DNA of 15,292 bases from an uncultured Blautia sp. (lineage in GTDB: Bacteria; Bacillota; Clostridia; Lachnospirales; Lachnospiraceae): NCBI GenBank assembly GCA_900551465.1, contig URWL01000008.1, forward strand, positions 1 to 15,292, written 5' to 3'. Under the pieces are notes generated by a model. It was not told where the DNA came from. It made no database searches and saw only the letters and a list, made by a program, of their open reading frames with translations. The position numbers and the translations under genes are program-made. Of this stretch, positions 7,511-15,202 are shown one piece after another. Every line of letters starts with the position of its first letter. The stretch's first letter is position 1.

Positions 7511-7945
7511 TTATTTTTGCCATTTAAAGATTACGATACCAATAATGGCAACCGCCATTCCAACTGCTTTTCTCCACTGAAAGACTGCCTTTTCCACACC
7601 AAAAAGTCCCATCAGTTCGATCACATAAGCGATCAGAAGCTGAGAAACCACGATCAGCATAGCGGCCCGTGCAGGTCCAAGAGCTCCCATGCTCTGGATA
7701 ACCGTAACTGTAATAAACGCTCCGATCACACCTCCAAGAAGTGTGTATTTGTTGTCCACCTGCCATAAAGCCGAGATATTTTCCCGCCCTGTAAAAAACC
7801 ATGCAGCCACACAGACCAAAAAAGCAGAAAGCTGTACCCATCCTGTGGACACCCAAAGACTGGTCTGCTTTGTCACCTCTGTGTTAAAAACTCCCTGAAT
7901 GCTCATCAGAGCACCGGAAATAAGAGCTGCCGCAAATCCCCACAT
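7511..7945 (-). CDS. DMT-superfamily membrane protein, YdcZ/DUF606 type
   Basis: A 144-residue integral membrane protein. Five hydrophobic segments are visible at about 1-20, 36-52, 68-88, 94-115 and 127-142, with glycine-rich helices (SGALMSIQGVFN, LLGGVIGAFITVTVIQSMG, GPARAAMLIVVSQLLIAYV). The pattern and length fit the YdcZ/DUF606 branch of the drug/metabolite transporter superfamily. Members often occur as two short proteins or as a duplicated fusion; only one half-size copy is present here. The substrate is not known. The ATG at 7945 follows GGAGGG at good spacing. It sits directly after a terminator-like hairpin, so it is probably not simply part of the feo operon, and it is separated from comEA by that gene's own promoter. 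Confidence 0.85.
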   Translation of the reverse strand: MWGFAAALISGALMSIQGVFNTEVTKQTSLWVSTGWVQLSAFLVCVAAWFFTGRENISALWQVDNKYTLLGGVIGAFITVTVIQSMGALGPARAAMLIVVSQLLIAYVIELMGLFGVEKAVFQWRKAVGMAVAIIGIVIFKWQK

Positions 7946-7971
7946 AAAAATCCCTCCATATATATTAGTAA

Positions 7972-8000
7972 AAGAGGCCGGTATTTTTAACCAGCCTCTT
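7972..8000 (-). terminator. terminator-like hairpin before the YdcZ-like gene
   Basis: In the minus-strand RNA an 11-pair stem (AAGAGGCUGGU with ACCGGCCUCUU, including one G-U pair, 7-base loop) is followed by UUAC, with U residues continuing from the arm. The mismatch on the opposite strand becomes a G-U pair only in minus-strand RNA, supporting that direction. It probably ends the feo transcript. Only 26 bases lie between it and the next ATG, so it may also act as a leader attenuator for that gene. Confidence 0.65.
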
Positions 8001-8059
8001 GTTTATAATATCATCATATACAAAAATTCAGTTTTTATACACTTCTGTTTCTTTGATTT

Positions 8060-8221
8060 TTATTTAAGTGTATCGCTGCAGTGACCGCTGCACTTACCGG
8101 AACAGCATCCTCCGGACGAACAGCCGATGCATGTTTTTCCACTCTTTTTTGCTTTTATGATATACGCTGCCGCGGCTCCTACCGCTAACAGCAGAATGCC
8201 TGCTATTACAAGATCTGCCAT
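8060..8221 (-). CDS. FeoB-associated Cys-rich membrane peptide
   Basis: A 53-residue protein found by reading the gap after feoB. It starts MADLVIAGILLLAVGAAAAY, a single transmembrane helix, followed by a basic stretch (IIKAKKSGK) and a short Cys-rich tail with CIGCSSGGCC at 31-40 and two further cysteines, six in all. This is the layout of the small FeoB-associated Cys-rich membrane protein family often found just after feoB in Firmicutes. The tail may bind iron or other metal near the transporter exit; that role is not established. The AAGGAG SD lies nine bases before the ATG at 8221, whereas an ATG at 8230 directly abuts it and is unlikely. The gene starts 21 bases after the feoB stop, consistent with co-transcription. 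Confidence 0.88.
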   Translation of the reverse strand: MADLVIAGILLLAVGAAAAYIIKAKKSGKTCIGCSSGGCCSGKCSGHCSDTLK

Positions 8222-8242
8222 ATCAAACATCTCCTTTCATTC

Positions 8243-10243
8243 TCATCCCTGGGCATGAAGTCCATATTCTGTGCTAAAATTTTTTCGTGTTCTTCTTACT
8301 AAGAATACCACAACAAGAACCATCACCGCAACTGCTGCCAGCCCTGGAACAAATCCACTTCCCAGGCTTCCTGTAGTTATCAGTGTTCCCGTCTGATATA
8401 CCATAAATGCAACAGAGTACCCGGTTCCCAGCTGCAGGGCGATGCCTCCCCACAGCCACTTTCTGTCCTGCATTTCTGAGTTCATGGCTCCCAGCGCAGC
8501 AAAGCATGGCGGAGTAAACAGATTAAACATCAAATAGGCAAGAGCTGCTGCCTTTGTCAGTCCCATAACAGCCGCCACCTGATTTCCGCTTCCTACAAGG
8601 GCAAAATCTTCATTAATAAAGCTGGTAAGACCATATACTACTGCCAGGGTACCTACTACATTTTCTTTGGCAATAAAGCCTGTAATGGCTGCTGCTGCAA
8701 GCTGCCATACTCCAAATCCCAGAGGGATCAGAAGCACTGCAAAAGGTGTTGCTATAGATGCCAGAATAGAAGTACTTTCCATTCCTTCTTCTACGACCTG
8801 AAGGTGCCAGTTGAAGCTTTGCATGATCTGTACTGCTGTATTGCACACCAGAATAATAGTACCTGCTTTTACAATATAAGCCTTTCCACGGGACAACATA
8901 GAAAGCACTGCTCTTTTCAGGCTTGGAATTTTATATTCCGGAAGTTCAATGATAAAAAATGATTTTCGAAATTTATATCCTGTAATCTGGTTAACCAGAA
9001 GTGCTCCGAGAAAAATCAGCACGATTCCTACCAGATACATTGTTGGACCTACCCATCCTGCATCAGAGAAAAATGCTCCTGCAAATAACGCGATCACCGG
9101 AAGCTTTGCTCCGCATGGCATAAAAGGTGTCAGCATTGCAGTCGCTCTTCGTTCTCTCTCATTACGGATGGTACGGCATGCCATAATTCCAGGAATAGCG
9201 CATCCGGTTCCAATCACCATAGGGATCACAGATTTTCCGGAAAGTCCGACTCTTTTAAAAATAGGATCAAGAACAACCGTAGCTCTTGCCATATATCCGC
9301 AGTCCTCAAGAAGAGCAATCAAAAAATACATAACCATTACCAGCGGCAGAAATCCTACAACAGCACCAACTCCGCCAATAATACCATCTACCAGAAGCGC
9401 CTGCAGAAACGGACTGGCAGATTCCACATGCCCGCCTACCCAGCTCTGGAAGGTTTCAATCCATCCCACCAGCCAGTCTGCGATCCAGGTTCCCACTGTA
9501 GATTGAGATATGTAAAATACCAGGAACATAACCGCCGCAAAAATAGGAATTCCTACAATCTTATTGGTAAGAACCGCATCAATCTGATCCTGACGGTTTT
9601 TATTTTTTGTAAAAACCTTTCTCTTTTCTACTGCTTTTACAATGTCATTTACAAAATCAAATCTTTTTCTGTCTGCTGCTTCTACCGCAGCCTTGTTCTG
9701 AAGATTGATCTCCTCCTGCATATAAGGGGCTTTCTGACCTTTTCCTTTTAAAGCAGCCGCATTGGCAACCACTGCCTTAAGGCCTTTGTGCCCGGAAGAA
9801 GAGGCTACGGTACGGATTACCGGACACCCCAGTTTTTTTGATAAAAGCTCAATGTCAATCTCCGTTTTTTTCTTTTCTGTCACATCACTTTTATTTAATG
9901 CTACCACAACCGGTATTCCAAGTTCCAGGAGCTGTGTGGTAAAAAACAGACTTCTGCTGAGATTTGTAGCGTCCACAATATTAATGATTGCATCCGGCGC
10001 TTCATTCTTTACATAGCTGCTGGTAATACTTTCCTCAGAGGTAAAAGGAGACATGGAATAAGCGCCTGGCAGATCCACTGCCACAAGCTCCTCATTTCCT
10101 TCACAATATCCTTTCCTGATCGGACTTTCCTTTCTTTCTACCGTAACGCCTGCCCAGTTTCCAACTTTTTCATTTCTTCCGGTAAGGGCATTATACATGG
10201 TAGTTTTTCCACTGTTGGGGTTTCCTGCCAAAGCAATTCTCAT
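8243..10243 (-). CDS. feoB: ferrous iron transporter FeoB
   Basis: A GTPase-linked membrane transporter for Fe2+. The N-terminal G domain has G1 GNPNSGKT (7-14), the switch segment NWAGVTVE (29-36), G3 DLPG (57-60) and G4 NKSD (117-120). A helical NFeoB subdomain and a polytopic membrane part follow, with the two Gate-type repeats marked by GTGCAIPGIMACR and the TPFMPCGAKLPV segment. Cysteines suited to the permeation path are kept. The length of 666 residues is normal for the family. I start at the ATG at 10243 because GGAGGAG lies upstream at usable spacing and the protein then begins MRIALAGNPNSGKTT. An in-frame ATG at 10261 would add six residues but has no SD. It lies 81 bases after feoA, with a hairpin and a candidate operator in the spacer. 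Other divalent metals cannot be excluded as substrate. Confidence 0.96.
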   Translation of the reverse strand: MRIALAGNPNSGKTTMYNALTGRNEKVGNWAGVTVERKESPIRKGYCEGNEELVAVDLPGAYSMSPFTSEESITSSYVKNEAPDAIINIVDATNLSRSLFFTTQLLELGIPVVVALNKSDVTEKKKTEIDIELLSKKLGCPVIRTVASSSGHKGLKAVVANAAALKGKGQKAPYMQEEINLQNKAAVEAADRKRFDFVNDIVKAVEKRKVFTKNKNRQDQIDAVLTNKIVGIPIFAAVMFLVFYISQSTVGTWIADWLVGWIETFQSWVGGHVESASPFLQALLVDGIIGGVGAVVGFLPLVMVMYFLIALLEDCGYMARATVVLDPIFKRVGLSGKSVIPMVIGTGCAIPGIMACRTIRNERERRATAMLTPFMPCGAKLPVIALFAGAFFSDAGWVGPTMYLVGIVLIFLGALLVNQITGYKFRKSFFIIELPEYKIPSLKRAVLSMLSRGKAYIVKAGTIILVCNTAVQIMQSFNWHLQVVEEGMESTSILASIATPFAVLLIPLGFGVWQLAAAAITGFIAKENVVGTLAVVYGLTSFINEDFALVGSGNQVAAVMGLTKAAALAYLMFNLFTPPCFAALGAMNSEMQDRKWLWGGIALQLGTGYSVAFMVYQTGTLITTGSLGSGFVPGLAAVAVMVLVVVFLVRRTRKNFSTEYGLHAQG

Positions 10244-10272
10244 AACCTTTCTCTCCTCCATAACCCATTTAA

Positions 10273-10289
10273 TTAGTTGAGACTAACCT
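10273..10289. promoter_or_regulatory. candidate DtxR-type operator in the feoA-feoB spacer
   Basis: The plus-strand sequence TTAGTTGAGACTAACCT matches 14 of the first 17 positions of the classical 19-base DtxR consensus TTAGGTTAGCCTAACCTAA. It contains the inverted pair TTAGT/ACTAA. A second overlapping inverted repeat, AGACTA/TAGTCT, spans 10280-10296. Its place between two iron-uptake genes makes an iron- or manganese-responsive regulator plausible. Confidence 0.5.
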
Positions 10290-10301
10290 GTAGTCTGAAA
10301 A

Positions 10302-10326
10302 AAAATAGTGACAGGATCACTATTTT
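10302..10326 (-). terminator. terminator-like hairpin between feoA and feoB
   Basis: Arms AAATAGTGA and TCACTATTT (10303-10311 and 10317-10325, with one further A-T pair outside) enclose a five-base loop. On the minus strand the stem is followed by a run of T residues (8 T in total including the arm). It begins at the feoA stop codon. It may end some transcripts after feoA, making feoA more abundant than feoB, or respond to a regulator. Confidence 0.6.
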
Positions 10327-10543
10327 ATATCGAAATAGCCTGTGCCAGATCATGATCGATATTATATCTGGCATCTTTAATAGAAACCACACAGCCGCCC
10401 TTTCTGTGGGCGATCACTGTAATCGGTTCTCCACTGTAACACCCCAGTGAAAAAAGAAAAGCATCCAGCTCTTCATCATCTGTGACAATATCCTTTACGA
10501 TATATTCTTCTCCTTCTCTCGCTTCTGACAGATTCATAAGCAT
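10325..10543 (-). CDS. feoA: FeoA-family iron transport accessory protein
   Basis: A 72-residue cytoplasmic protein with the SH3-like beta-barrel pattern of FeoA: an opening NLSEAREGEEYIVKDI, a central FLFSLGCYSGEPITVIAHRKGG and a closing RYNIDHDLAQAISI. FeoA proteins are needed for full activity of FeoB, probably by binding its cytoplasmic domains. The gene is upstream of feoB in the same orientation. Two nearby ATG codons (10543 and 10537) could start it. The SD is weak (GTGAG) and its spacing fits the second slightly better, so the true protein may be two residues shorter. Some stand-alone FeoA-like domains occur at the C-terminus of DtxR-type regulators, but no winged-helix part is present here. 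A strong promoter with GTTAG/CTAAC operator-like repeats lies upstream. Confidence 0.9.
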   Translation of the reverse strand: MLMNLSEAREGEEYIVKDIVTDDEELDAFLFSLGCYSGEPITVIAHRKGGCVVSIKDARYNIDHDLAQAISI

Positions 10544-10618
10544 ATAATTCTCACTTTCCCGGAATCCGTTTTACACATTGATCCGATCTTTTTGTTAGTA
10601 TCAATAAACTCTATATCA

Positions 10619-10642
10619 GTTAGTATATGCTAACAAAGTTAG
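10619..10642. promoter_or_regulatory. GTTAG/CTAAC operator-like repeats over the feoA promoter
   Basis: Half-sites GTTAG (10619-10623), CTAAC (10630-10634) and GTTAG (10638-10642) form two inverted repeats sharing the middle element, and a further GTTAGTAT copy lies at 10594-10601. The segment at 10620-10638 matches 12 of 19 positions of the DtxR consensus. The repeats cover the -10 box and the spacer of the feoA promoter, a good position for repression. The regulator itself is not in the window. Confidence 0.5.
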
Positions 10643-10650
10643 TTTGTCAA
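10622..10650 (-). promoter_or_regulatory. sigma-A promoter of feoA
   Basis: Minus-strand -35 TTGACA (10645-10650) and -10 TATACT (10622-10627) are separated by 17 bases. The predicted start gives a leader of about 70 bases before feoA. The 134-base gap between argD and feoA holds this promoter, its repeats and the argD terminator, and I see no small gene in it. Confidence 0.8.
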
Positions 10651-10662
10651 CACTTTTATCAT

Positions 10663-10695
10663 AAAAAAAGTCCGGCATTATGCCAGACTTTTTTT
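10663..10695 (-). terminator. intrinsic terminator of the arg operon
   Basis: Arms GTCTGGC and GCCGGAC (minus strand, one G-U pair) are flanked by seven A before and seven T after. The argD stop codon lies in the loop. The A-tract and T-tract make it symmetrical in form, but no gene converges from the other side, and the G-U pair favours the minus-strand transcript. Confidence 0.88.
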
Positions 10696-11868
10696 CAGTT
10701 TCATAATCATCTCATCAATATCCTCTTTTTTTATGACCAGAGGAGGTACCATTCTCAGCACATCACTGCCTGCTGAAATAACCAGCAGTCCGTTTTCCAG
10801 AGCTTTCTTCGCAACATTTCCTACCGGAATTCCCTGAATCACCAGGCCCTGCATAAAGCCTTTTCCACGTCTGGCAGAAACGCAGTCATACTGATCCACG
10901 ATCTCATCCAGTTTTTCCTCCAGATAAGGTGTCAGCTCCCGCACATGGTCCAGAATATGGTTCTCCTCATAAATATCAAAAACCTTACTTACGGCAGCAC
11001 ATACAAAAGGATTTCCCCCATAAGTCGTTCCATGATCTCCCGGTTCCAGAGAAATTGCTGCGGCTTTCTCTCCAAGAACAAAAGCCCCCACCGGAACTCC
11101 GTTTCCAAGAGCCTTGGCACAGGTCATAATATCCGGCTTCACTCCATATCCCTGCCATGCAAAATACTCTCCGGTACGTCCCATGCCGCACTGGATCTCA
11201 TCGAGGATCAGAAGGATATCTTTTTCATCACAGAGGGTACGAAGTCCCTGCAGAAATCCCCTGTCTGCCGGATAAATGCCGCCCTCGCCCTGTACTGTTT
11301 CCAGCAGTATGGCACATGTTTTGTCTGTAATTTCTGCCTTTACACTTTCCAGATCATTAAACTGTGCAAACTTCACACCACCGATCAAAGGTTCGAAAGG
11401 CTCTCTGTAGTGAGCCGTACCGGTAACGGAAAGAGCGCCCATACTTCTTCCATGGAAAGAATGTTCCATGGCAATGACCTCATATTTCTCACCGTTATAT
11501 TTTTTAAATCCGTATTTTCTTGCTGCCTTCAGAGCTCCTTCAACAGCTTCTGTACCACTGTTTGTAAAAAACACCTTGCTCATACCGCTGGCTTTTATCA
11601 GTTTCTCTCCGGCTCTGCTCATAGGCTCATTGTAATAAAGATTGGAAATATGAGCCAGCTTACGGATCTGCTCCATCAGAGCCTCATCATATCCCGGATA
11701 ATGATATCCCAGTGCATTTACAGCGATTCCTGCTGCAAAATCAAGATATTCTTTTCCCTCTGTGTCAAAAATCCGGCAGCCTTCTCCTCTGTCAAACATC
11801 ACCGGAAAACGATTGTATGTATGAAGGATACTTTTTTCTGCCTGGTCCATCTGTTCATGCATCTTCAT
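10678..11868 (-). CDS. argD: acetylornithine aminotransferase
   Basis: A PLP enzyme that converts N-acetylglutamate semialdehyde and glutamate to N-acetylornithine and 2-oxoglutarate. It is a class-III aminotransferase of 396 residues. [11 protein letters not shown] (104-114) binds the cofactor phosphate, Asp223 in [12 protein letters not shown] contacts the pyridine nitrogen, and Lys252 in [14 protein letters not shown] is the Schiff-base lysine. The length is normal. It starts at 11868, so its first 14 bases overlap the end of argB. No strong SD is visible, pointing to translational coupling. Related ornithine, succinylornithine or GABA aminotransferases share the fold, but the operon context makes ArgD the clear choice. 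It is the last gene of the operon; argF or other later-pathway genes are not seen here. Confidence 0.95.
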   Translation of the reverse strand: MKMHEQMDQAEKSILHTYNRFPVMFDRGEGCRIFDTEGKEYLDFAAGIAVNALGYHYPGYDEALMEQIRKLAHISNLYYNEPMSRAGEKLIKASGMSKVFFTNSGTEAVEGALKAARKYGFKKYNGEKYEVIAMEHSFHGRSMGALSVTGTAHYREPFEPLIGGVKFAQFNDLESVKAEITDKTCAILLETVQGEGGIYPADRGFLQGLRTLCDEKDILLILDEIQCGMGRTGEYFAWQGYGVKPDIMTCAKALGNGVPVGAFVLGEKAAAISLEPGDHGTTYGGNPFVCAAVSKVFDIYEENHILDHVRELTPYLEEKLDEIVDQYDCVSARRGKGFMQGLVIQGIPVGNVAKKALENGLLVISAGSDVLRMVPPLVIKKEDIDEMIMKLKKSLA

Positions 11869-12751
11869 TGTAGTATTTTTCGCCGTCCTCTCTTAAAATA
11901 GCAGTTCCGATTCCTTTGTTGGTAAAAATCTCCAGCAGAAGGCTGTGCGGAATTCTTCCATCCAGAATATGAACTCTGTTTACTCCGTTTTCTATGGCAT
12001 CAATACAGTTTTTCAGCTTCGGGATCATGCCCCCTCCTACATATCCGTCTGAGATCAGTTTCTCTGCCTCATGGATATGCAGTTCCGAAATCAGACTGGA
12101 TGGGTCATCCTGATCTTTATACACGCCTTCAATATCTGACAAAAAAGCCAGCTTCTCTGCATGCACCGCCTCTGCAATTGCACAGGCTGCGTCATCCGCA
12201 TTAATATTATAGGAATCATAATTTTCATCAAAGCCTACCGGAAAAATGACCGGAAGAAAATCCTGATCCAGGAGTTCATGCAGAATCCTTGGATTTACCT
12301 CTTTCACTTCTCCCACATAGCCAATGTCCTCCCCGCCTGACAGCTTTTTGGTGCATTTCAGAAGACCGCCGTCTTTGCCGCTGATGCCCACCGCATCTAC
12401 ACCCAGGGATTCTACCAGAGTTACCAGCTCCTTATTTACTTTTGCAAGAACCATTTCCGCAATCTCCATGGTCTCTTTGTCTGTCACCCGAAGTCCGTTG
12501 ACAAATCTTGGTTCCATCCCTACTTTTCCGACCCAGCGGCTGATCTCTTTGCCTCCTCCATGGACAATGATCGGCTTAAACCCAACCAGTTTCAGCAAAA
12601 CCGCATCTTTGATCACATTTTCCTTTAACTCCTCATCCAGCATAGCGCTTCCGCCGTACTTGATCACCACGATCTTTTTATTAAAGCGCTGGATATATGG
12701 AAGAGCTTCAATAAGTACCTCTGCCTTGTCCAGATATTTTTGTTTTACCAT
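11855..12751 (-). CDS. argB: acetylglutamate kinase
   Basis: This enzyme phosphorylates N-acetylglutamate, the second step of ornithine synthesis, and belongs to the amino-acid kinase family. Visible motifs are [11 protein letters not shown] (27-37) with the catalytic lysine, [10 protein letters not shown] (61-70) for phosphate and substrate binding, [11 protein letters not shown] (85-95), and a later GGGMIPKL with the second catalytic lysine. The protein has 298 residues. The N-terminal helix before the first strand ([11 protein letters not shown], about 13-23) is the feature known from arginine-inhibited hexameric ArgB enzymes, so feedback inhibition by arginine is likely (inference). The ATG at 12751 follows a strong AGGAGGAA SD. 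It is 55 bases downstream of argJ and overlaps argD by 14 bases. Confidence 0.96.
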   Translation of the reverse strand: MVKQKYLDKAEVLIEALPYIQRFNKKIVVIKYGGSAMLDEELKENVIKDAVLLKLVGFKPIIVHGGGKEISRWVGKVGMEPRFVNGLRVTDKETMEIAEMVLAKVNKELVTLVESLGVDAVGISGKDGGLLKCTKKLSGGEDIGYVGEVKEVNPRILHELLDQDFLPVIFPVGFDENYDSYNINADDAACAIAEAVHAEKLAFLSDIEGVYKDQDDPSSLISELHIHEAEKLISDGYVGGGMIPKLKNCIDAIENGVNRVHILDGRIPHSLLLEIFTNKGIGTAILREDGEKYYNEDA

Positions 12752-12806
12752 TTTATTTCCTCCTCGTTTTCTCTTTCATTCTCCCTTTCCTGTCTTCTTT
12801 AAAAGA

Positions 12807-14030
12807 TCAGGAGCGATAGTCTGCATTGATCTTTACATAGTCATAAGTCAGGTCGCAGCCCCACGCTGTTGCCGTACAGGTTCCCATCTTCACATCTGCA
12901 ACAGCAGTCACAGCCTCTTCCGAAAGAATCCTGGTTGCCTCTTCCTCACTGTATCCGGTTGCCACACCGTTTTCAATGATCTTAATCTTTCCTGCCTTAC
13001 TCTCAAAGTAAAGATCTACTTTTTCCGGATCAAACTGTGCACCGGAATATCCCATAGCGCAAAGGATCCTGCCCCAGTTGGCATCGTGTCCGTATATAGC
13101 AGCTTTTGTAAGGGAAGAAGTCACTACTGACTTACTTAAGGTCACTGCCTGTTCTTTGCTTTCTGCTCCAATGATCTTTACCTCAAAAAGTGCTGTCGCA
13201 CCCTCGCCGTCGCCTGCAATTTTCTTTGCAAGTGAAGTATTTATATAATTCAGGGCCTCACAAAACGCATGATAATCTTCATTTTTTTCTGTAATCTCCG
13301 GATTTCCCGCCATACCGTTTGCCAAAAGAAGAACCGTATCGTTTGTGGACGTATCACCATCTACGGAAACCATATTATATGTATCCTTAACGTTCTCGCT
13401 TAATGCCTCCTGAAGAAGATTCTTGGAAATATTAAGATCTGTTGTAACAAATCCCAGCATGGTACACATATTGGGGTGGATCATTCCTGAGCCCTTGCAC
13501 ATCCCTCCAATGGTTACAGTCTTCCCTCCGATCTCAAACTCTACCGCCGCTTCCTTCTCTTCTGTATCCGTTGTCATGATCGCCTTTGCCGCCTGATTTC
13601 CTGATTCCAGACTTCCATCCAGTACAGGAACCATGGCCTTTATTCCATTTGTCAGTTTCTGGATGGGAAGCTGCATACCGATTACACCTGTAGATGCTAC
13701 AAGAACACTGTTCTCACTGACACCAAGAGCTTCTGCCGCTGCCTTTGCCGTTTCTCTGCAGTATCCAAAGCCTTCTTCTCCGGTACAGGCATTGGCAATC
13801 CCGCTGTTGCACACGATCACCTGCGCTTCCGGCTGATGATACACAATATCCTGATCCCATTTTACCGGAGCCGCCTTTACTACGTTCGTGGTAAAGGTTC
13901 CTGCTGCCCTGCACGGCTTCTCACTGTATACCATTGCCATATCGGTTCTGTCCTGATATTTGATGCCGGCTGCTGTGGAGGCTGCCTGAAATCCTTGTGC
14001 CGCTGTTACACCACCTGATATAATCTTCAT
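12807..14030 (-). CDS. argJ: bifunctional ornithine acetyltransferase / N-acetylglutamate synthase
   Basis: ArgJ moves the acetyl group from N-acetylornithine to glutamate, closing the acetyl cycle, and in some forms also uses acetyl-CoA. The 407-residue precursor normally cleaves itself into alpha and beta chains. The cleavage motif here is KGSGMIHPNMCTMLGF (179-194), with the nucleophile Thr190. The residue before it is Cys189 rather than the common Ala. Other family signatures are ANACTGEEGF (79-88), VLVASTGVIG (109-118) and the SVDGDTSTNDT segment. The ATG at 14030 follows AAAGGA at good spacing. Its place after argC and before argB fits a cyclic pathway. Whether it is bifunctional or only an ornithine acetyltransferase cannot be told from sequence alone. 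Confidence 0.95.
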   Translation of the reverse strand: MKIISGGVTAAQGFQAASTAAGIKYQDRTDMAMVYSEKPCRAAGTFTTNVVKAAPVKWDQDIVYHQPEAQVIVCNSGIANACTGEEGFGYCRETAKAAAEALGVSENSVLVASTGVIGMQLPIQKLTNGIKAMVPVLDGSLESGNQAAKAIMTTDTEEKEAAVEFEIGGKTVTIGGMCKGSGMIHPNMCTMLGFVTTDLNISKNLLQEALSENVKDTYNMVSVDGDTSTNDTVLLLANGMAGNPEITEKNEDYHAFCEALNYINTSLAKKIAGDGEGATALFEVKIIGAESKEQAVTLSKSVVTSSLTKAAIYGHDANWGRILCAMGYSGAQFDPEKVDLYFESKAGKIKIIENGVATGYSEEEATRILSEEAVTAVADVKMGTCTATAWGCDLTYDYVKINADYRS

Positions 14031-14093
14031 AGTAAATATCCTTTCTTATTTTATACTGTTCTTTCCACCGGAATCTCCTGTCTGATACAAAGA

Positions 14094-15134
14094 TCAGGGC
14101 ATCATGGGAATCTGGCGAAGTCCCTCTGCCTCATCAAATCCGAACATCAGATTCATATTCTGCACAGCCTGACCTGCGGCGCCTTTTACCAGATTATCCA
14201 TAGCTCCCATCATAATGATCCTGTTTGTTCTTGGGTCGATCTTAAAATTAACATCTACAAAATTGCTGCCTTCTACCCATTTTGTCTGAGGATACACATC
14301 TTTATCCAGTACACGTACAAACAATTCCTTATTATAATATTTATCGTAAACTGCTTTTACTTCCTCATAGGAAACCTCTTTTTTCAGAGAAGCATATGCA
14401 GTTATAAGGATCCCTCTGTTCATAGGAACCAGATGCGGTGTAAAATTGATCAGAACCTCTTCTCCGCATGCATATCCCAGCTGATCTTCAATTTCCGGTG
14501 TATGCCGATGACTTGCCACACCATATGCCTTAATGTTCTCATTGACTTCGCAGAAAAGATTATCCACCTTGGCGCCTCGTCCGGCTCCGGAGGTTCCAGA
14601 CTTTGCATCAATGATAATGGTAGAAGGATCGATCAGCCCTTCTTTCAAAAGAGGATAAACAGAAAGGGTAGAACATGTAGGATAGCATCCCGGATTAGCG
14701 ATCAGCCTTGCCTTTTTAATATCCTCTCTGTTAATCTCACAAAGACCGTAAACGGCCTCATTGATAAATTCCGGAGACTTATGTGGTATTCCATACCATT
14801 CCTCATATTTTTTTACATCCTTGATCCGAAAATCCGCACTGAGATCAATAACCTTTGCTTTAGAAAGAATTCCTTCATTTATAAGCGAGGCACAAAGCCC
14901 TTGTGGAGTTGCAGTAAAGATTACGTCCACTTCATCTGCAAGAGCTTCCATATTGTCATCCATACATTTTGCATCTGCCAGCTGAAAAAAATTCTGATAG
15001 ACATCGGCATATCTTTTCTCAATATAGCTTCTTGACCCGTACCATGCCACTTCTACACCTTTATGTCCCAGCAAAAGTCTAGCTATCTCATTTCCCGCGT
15101 AGCCTGTTGCTCCGATAATACCAGCTTTTATCAT
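14094..15134 (-). CDS. argC: N-acetyl-gamma-glutamyl-phosphate reductase
   Basis: An NADPH-dependent reductase that makes N-acetylglutamate semialdehyde, the third step of the pathway. It begins MIKAGIIGATGYAGNEIARL, a nucleotide-binding fold with GATGYAG. The catalytic Cys150 lies in ANPGCYPTCS, and SGTSGAGRGAK and the SHRHTPEIEDQLG segment contribute to substrate binding. The length of 346 residues matches the long-chain ArgC type. An ATG at 15176 in the same frame would add 14 residues, but the strong GAGGAGGAG directly upstream of the ATG at 15134 and the family N-terminus set the start. It is the first gene of the operon, with a leader of about 65 bases and 63 bases between it and argJ. 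Confidence 0.95.
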   Translation of the reverse strand: MIKAGIIGATGYAGNEIARLLLGHKGVEVAWYGSRSYIEKRYADVYQNFFQLADAKCMDDNMEALADEVDVIFTATPQGLCASLINEGILSKAKVIDLSADFRIKDVKKYEEWYGIPHKSPEFINEAVYGLCEINREDIKKARLIANPGCYPTCSTLSVYPLLKEGLIDPSTIIIDAKSGTSGAGRGAKVDNLFCEVNENIKAYGVASHRHTPEIEDQLGYACGEEVLINFTPHLVPMNRGILITAYASLKKEVSYEEVKAVYDKYYNKELFVRVLDKDVYPQTKWVEGSNFVDVNFKIDPRTNRIIMMGAMDNLVKGAAGQAVQNMNLMFGFDEAEGLRQIPMMP

Positions 15135-15148
15135 AATATCTCCTCCTC

Positions 15149-15162
15149 TTATACCCGTATAA
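15149..15162 (-). promoter_or_regulatory. small palindrome in the argC leader
   Basis: TTATAC and GTATAA flank a two-base centre just before the argC SD. It could be a weak hairpin or part of a protein site. No function can be assigned. Confidence 0.3.
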
Positions 15163-15202
15163 ACGTCTGATGCCACTTGTCCTGGTCATCCTATCAAAGA
15201 TA

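Noticed and set aside
8018..8073. Inverted repeat ATACACTT/AAGTGTAT at the end of the Cys-rich peptide gene
   Set aside because: Loop of about 20 bases, A/T-rich stem and no T-tract on the gene strand. Too weak to call a terminator beside the better hairpin at 7972-8000.
8243..10261. Longer feoB starting at 10261
   Set aside because: No SD precedes that ATG, and the GGAGGAG inside the supposed first codons serves the ATG at 10243.
10945..11901. 318-codon plus-strand open frame opposite argD
   Set aside because: Antisense to argD, whose PLP motifs are intact. The product is a low-complexity Ser/Cys/Phe/Lys mix with no recognisable family.
12324..13130. 268-codon plus-strand open frame across argB and argJ
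   Set aside because: Spans two genes with intact catalytic motifs and their spacer. It shows no SD and no domain, so it is a chance antisense frame.
14094..15176. Longer argC starting at 15176
   Set aside because: The extra 14 residues are not part of the ArgC fold, and the strong SD sits just before the ATG at 15134.
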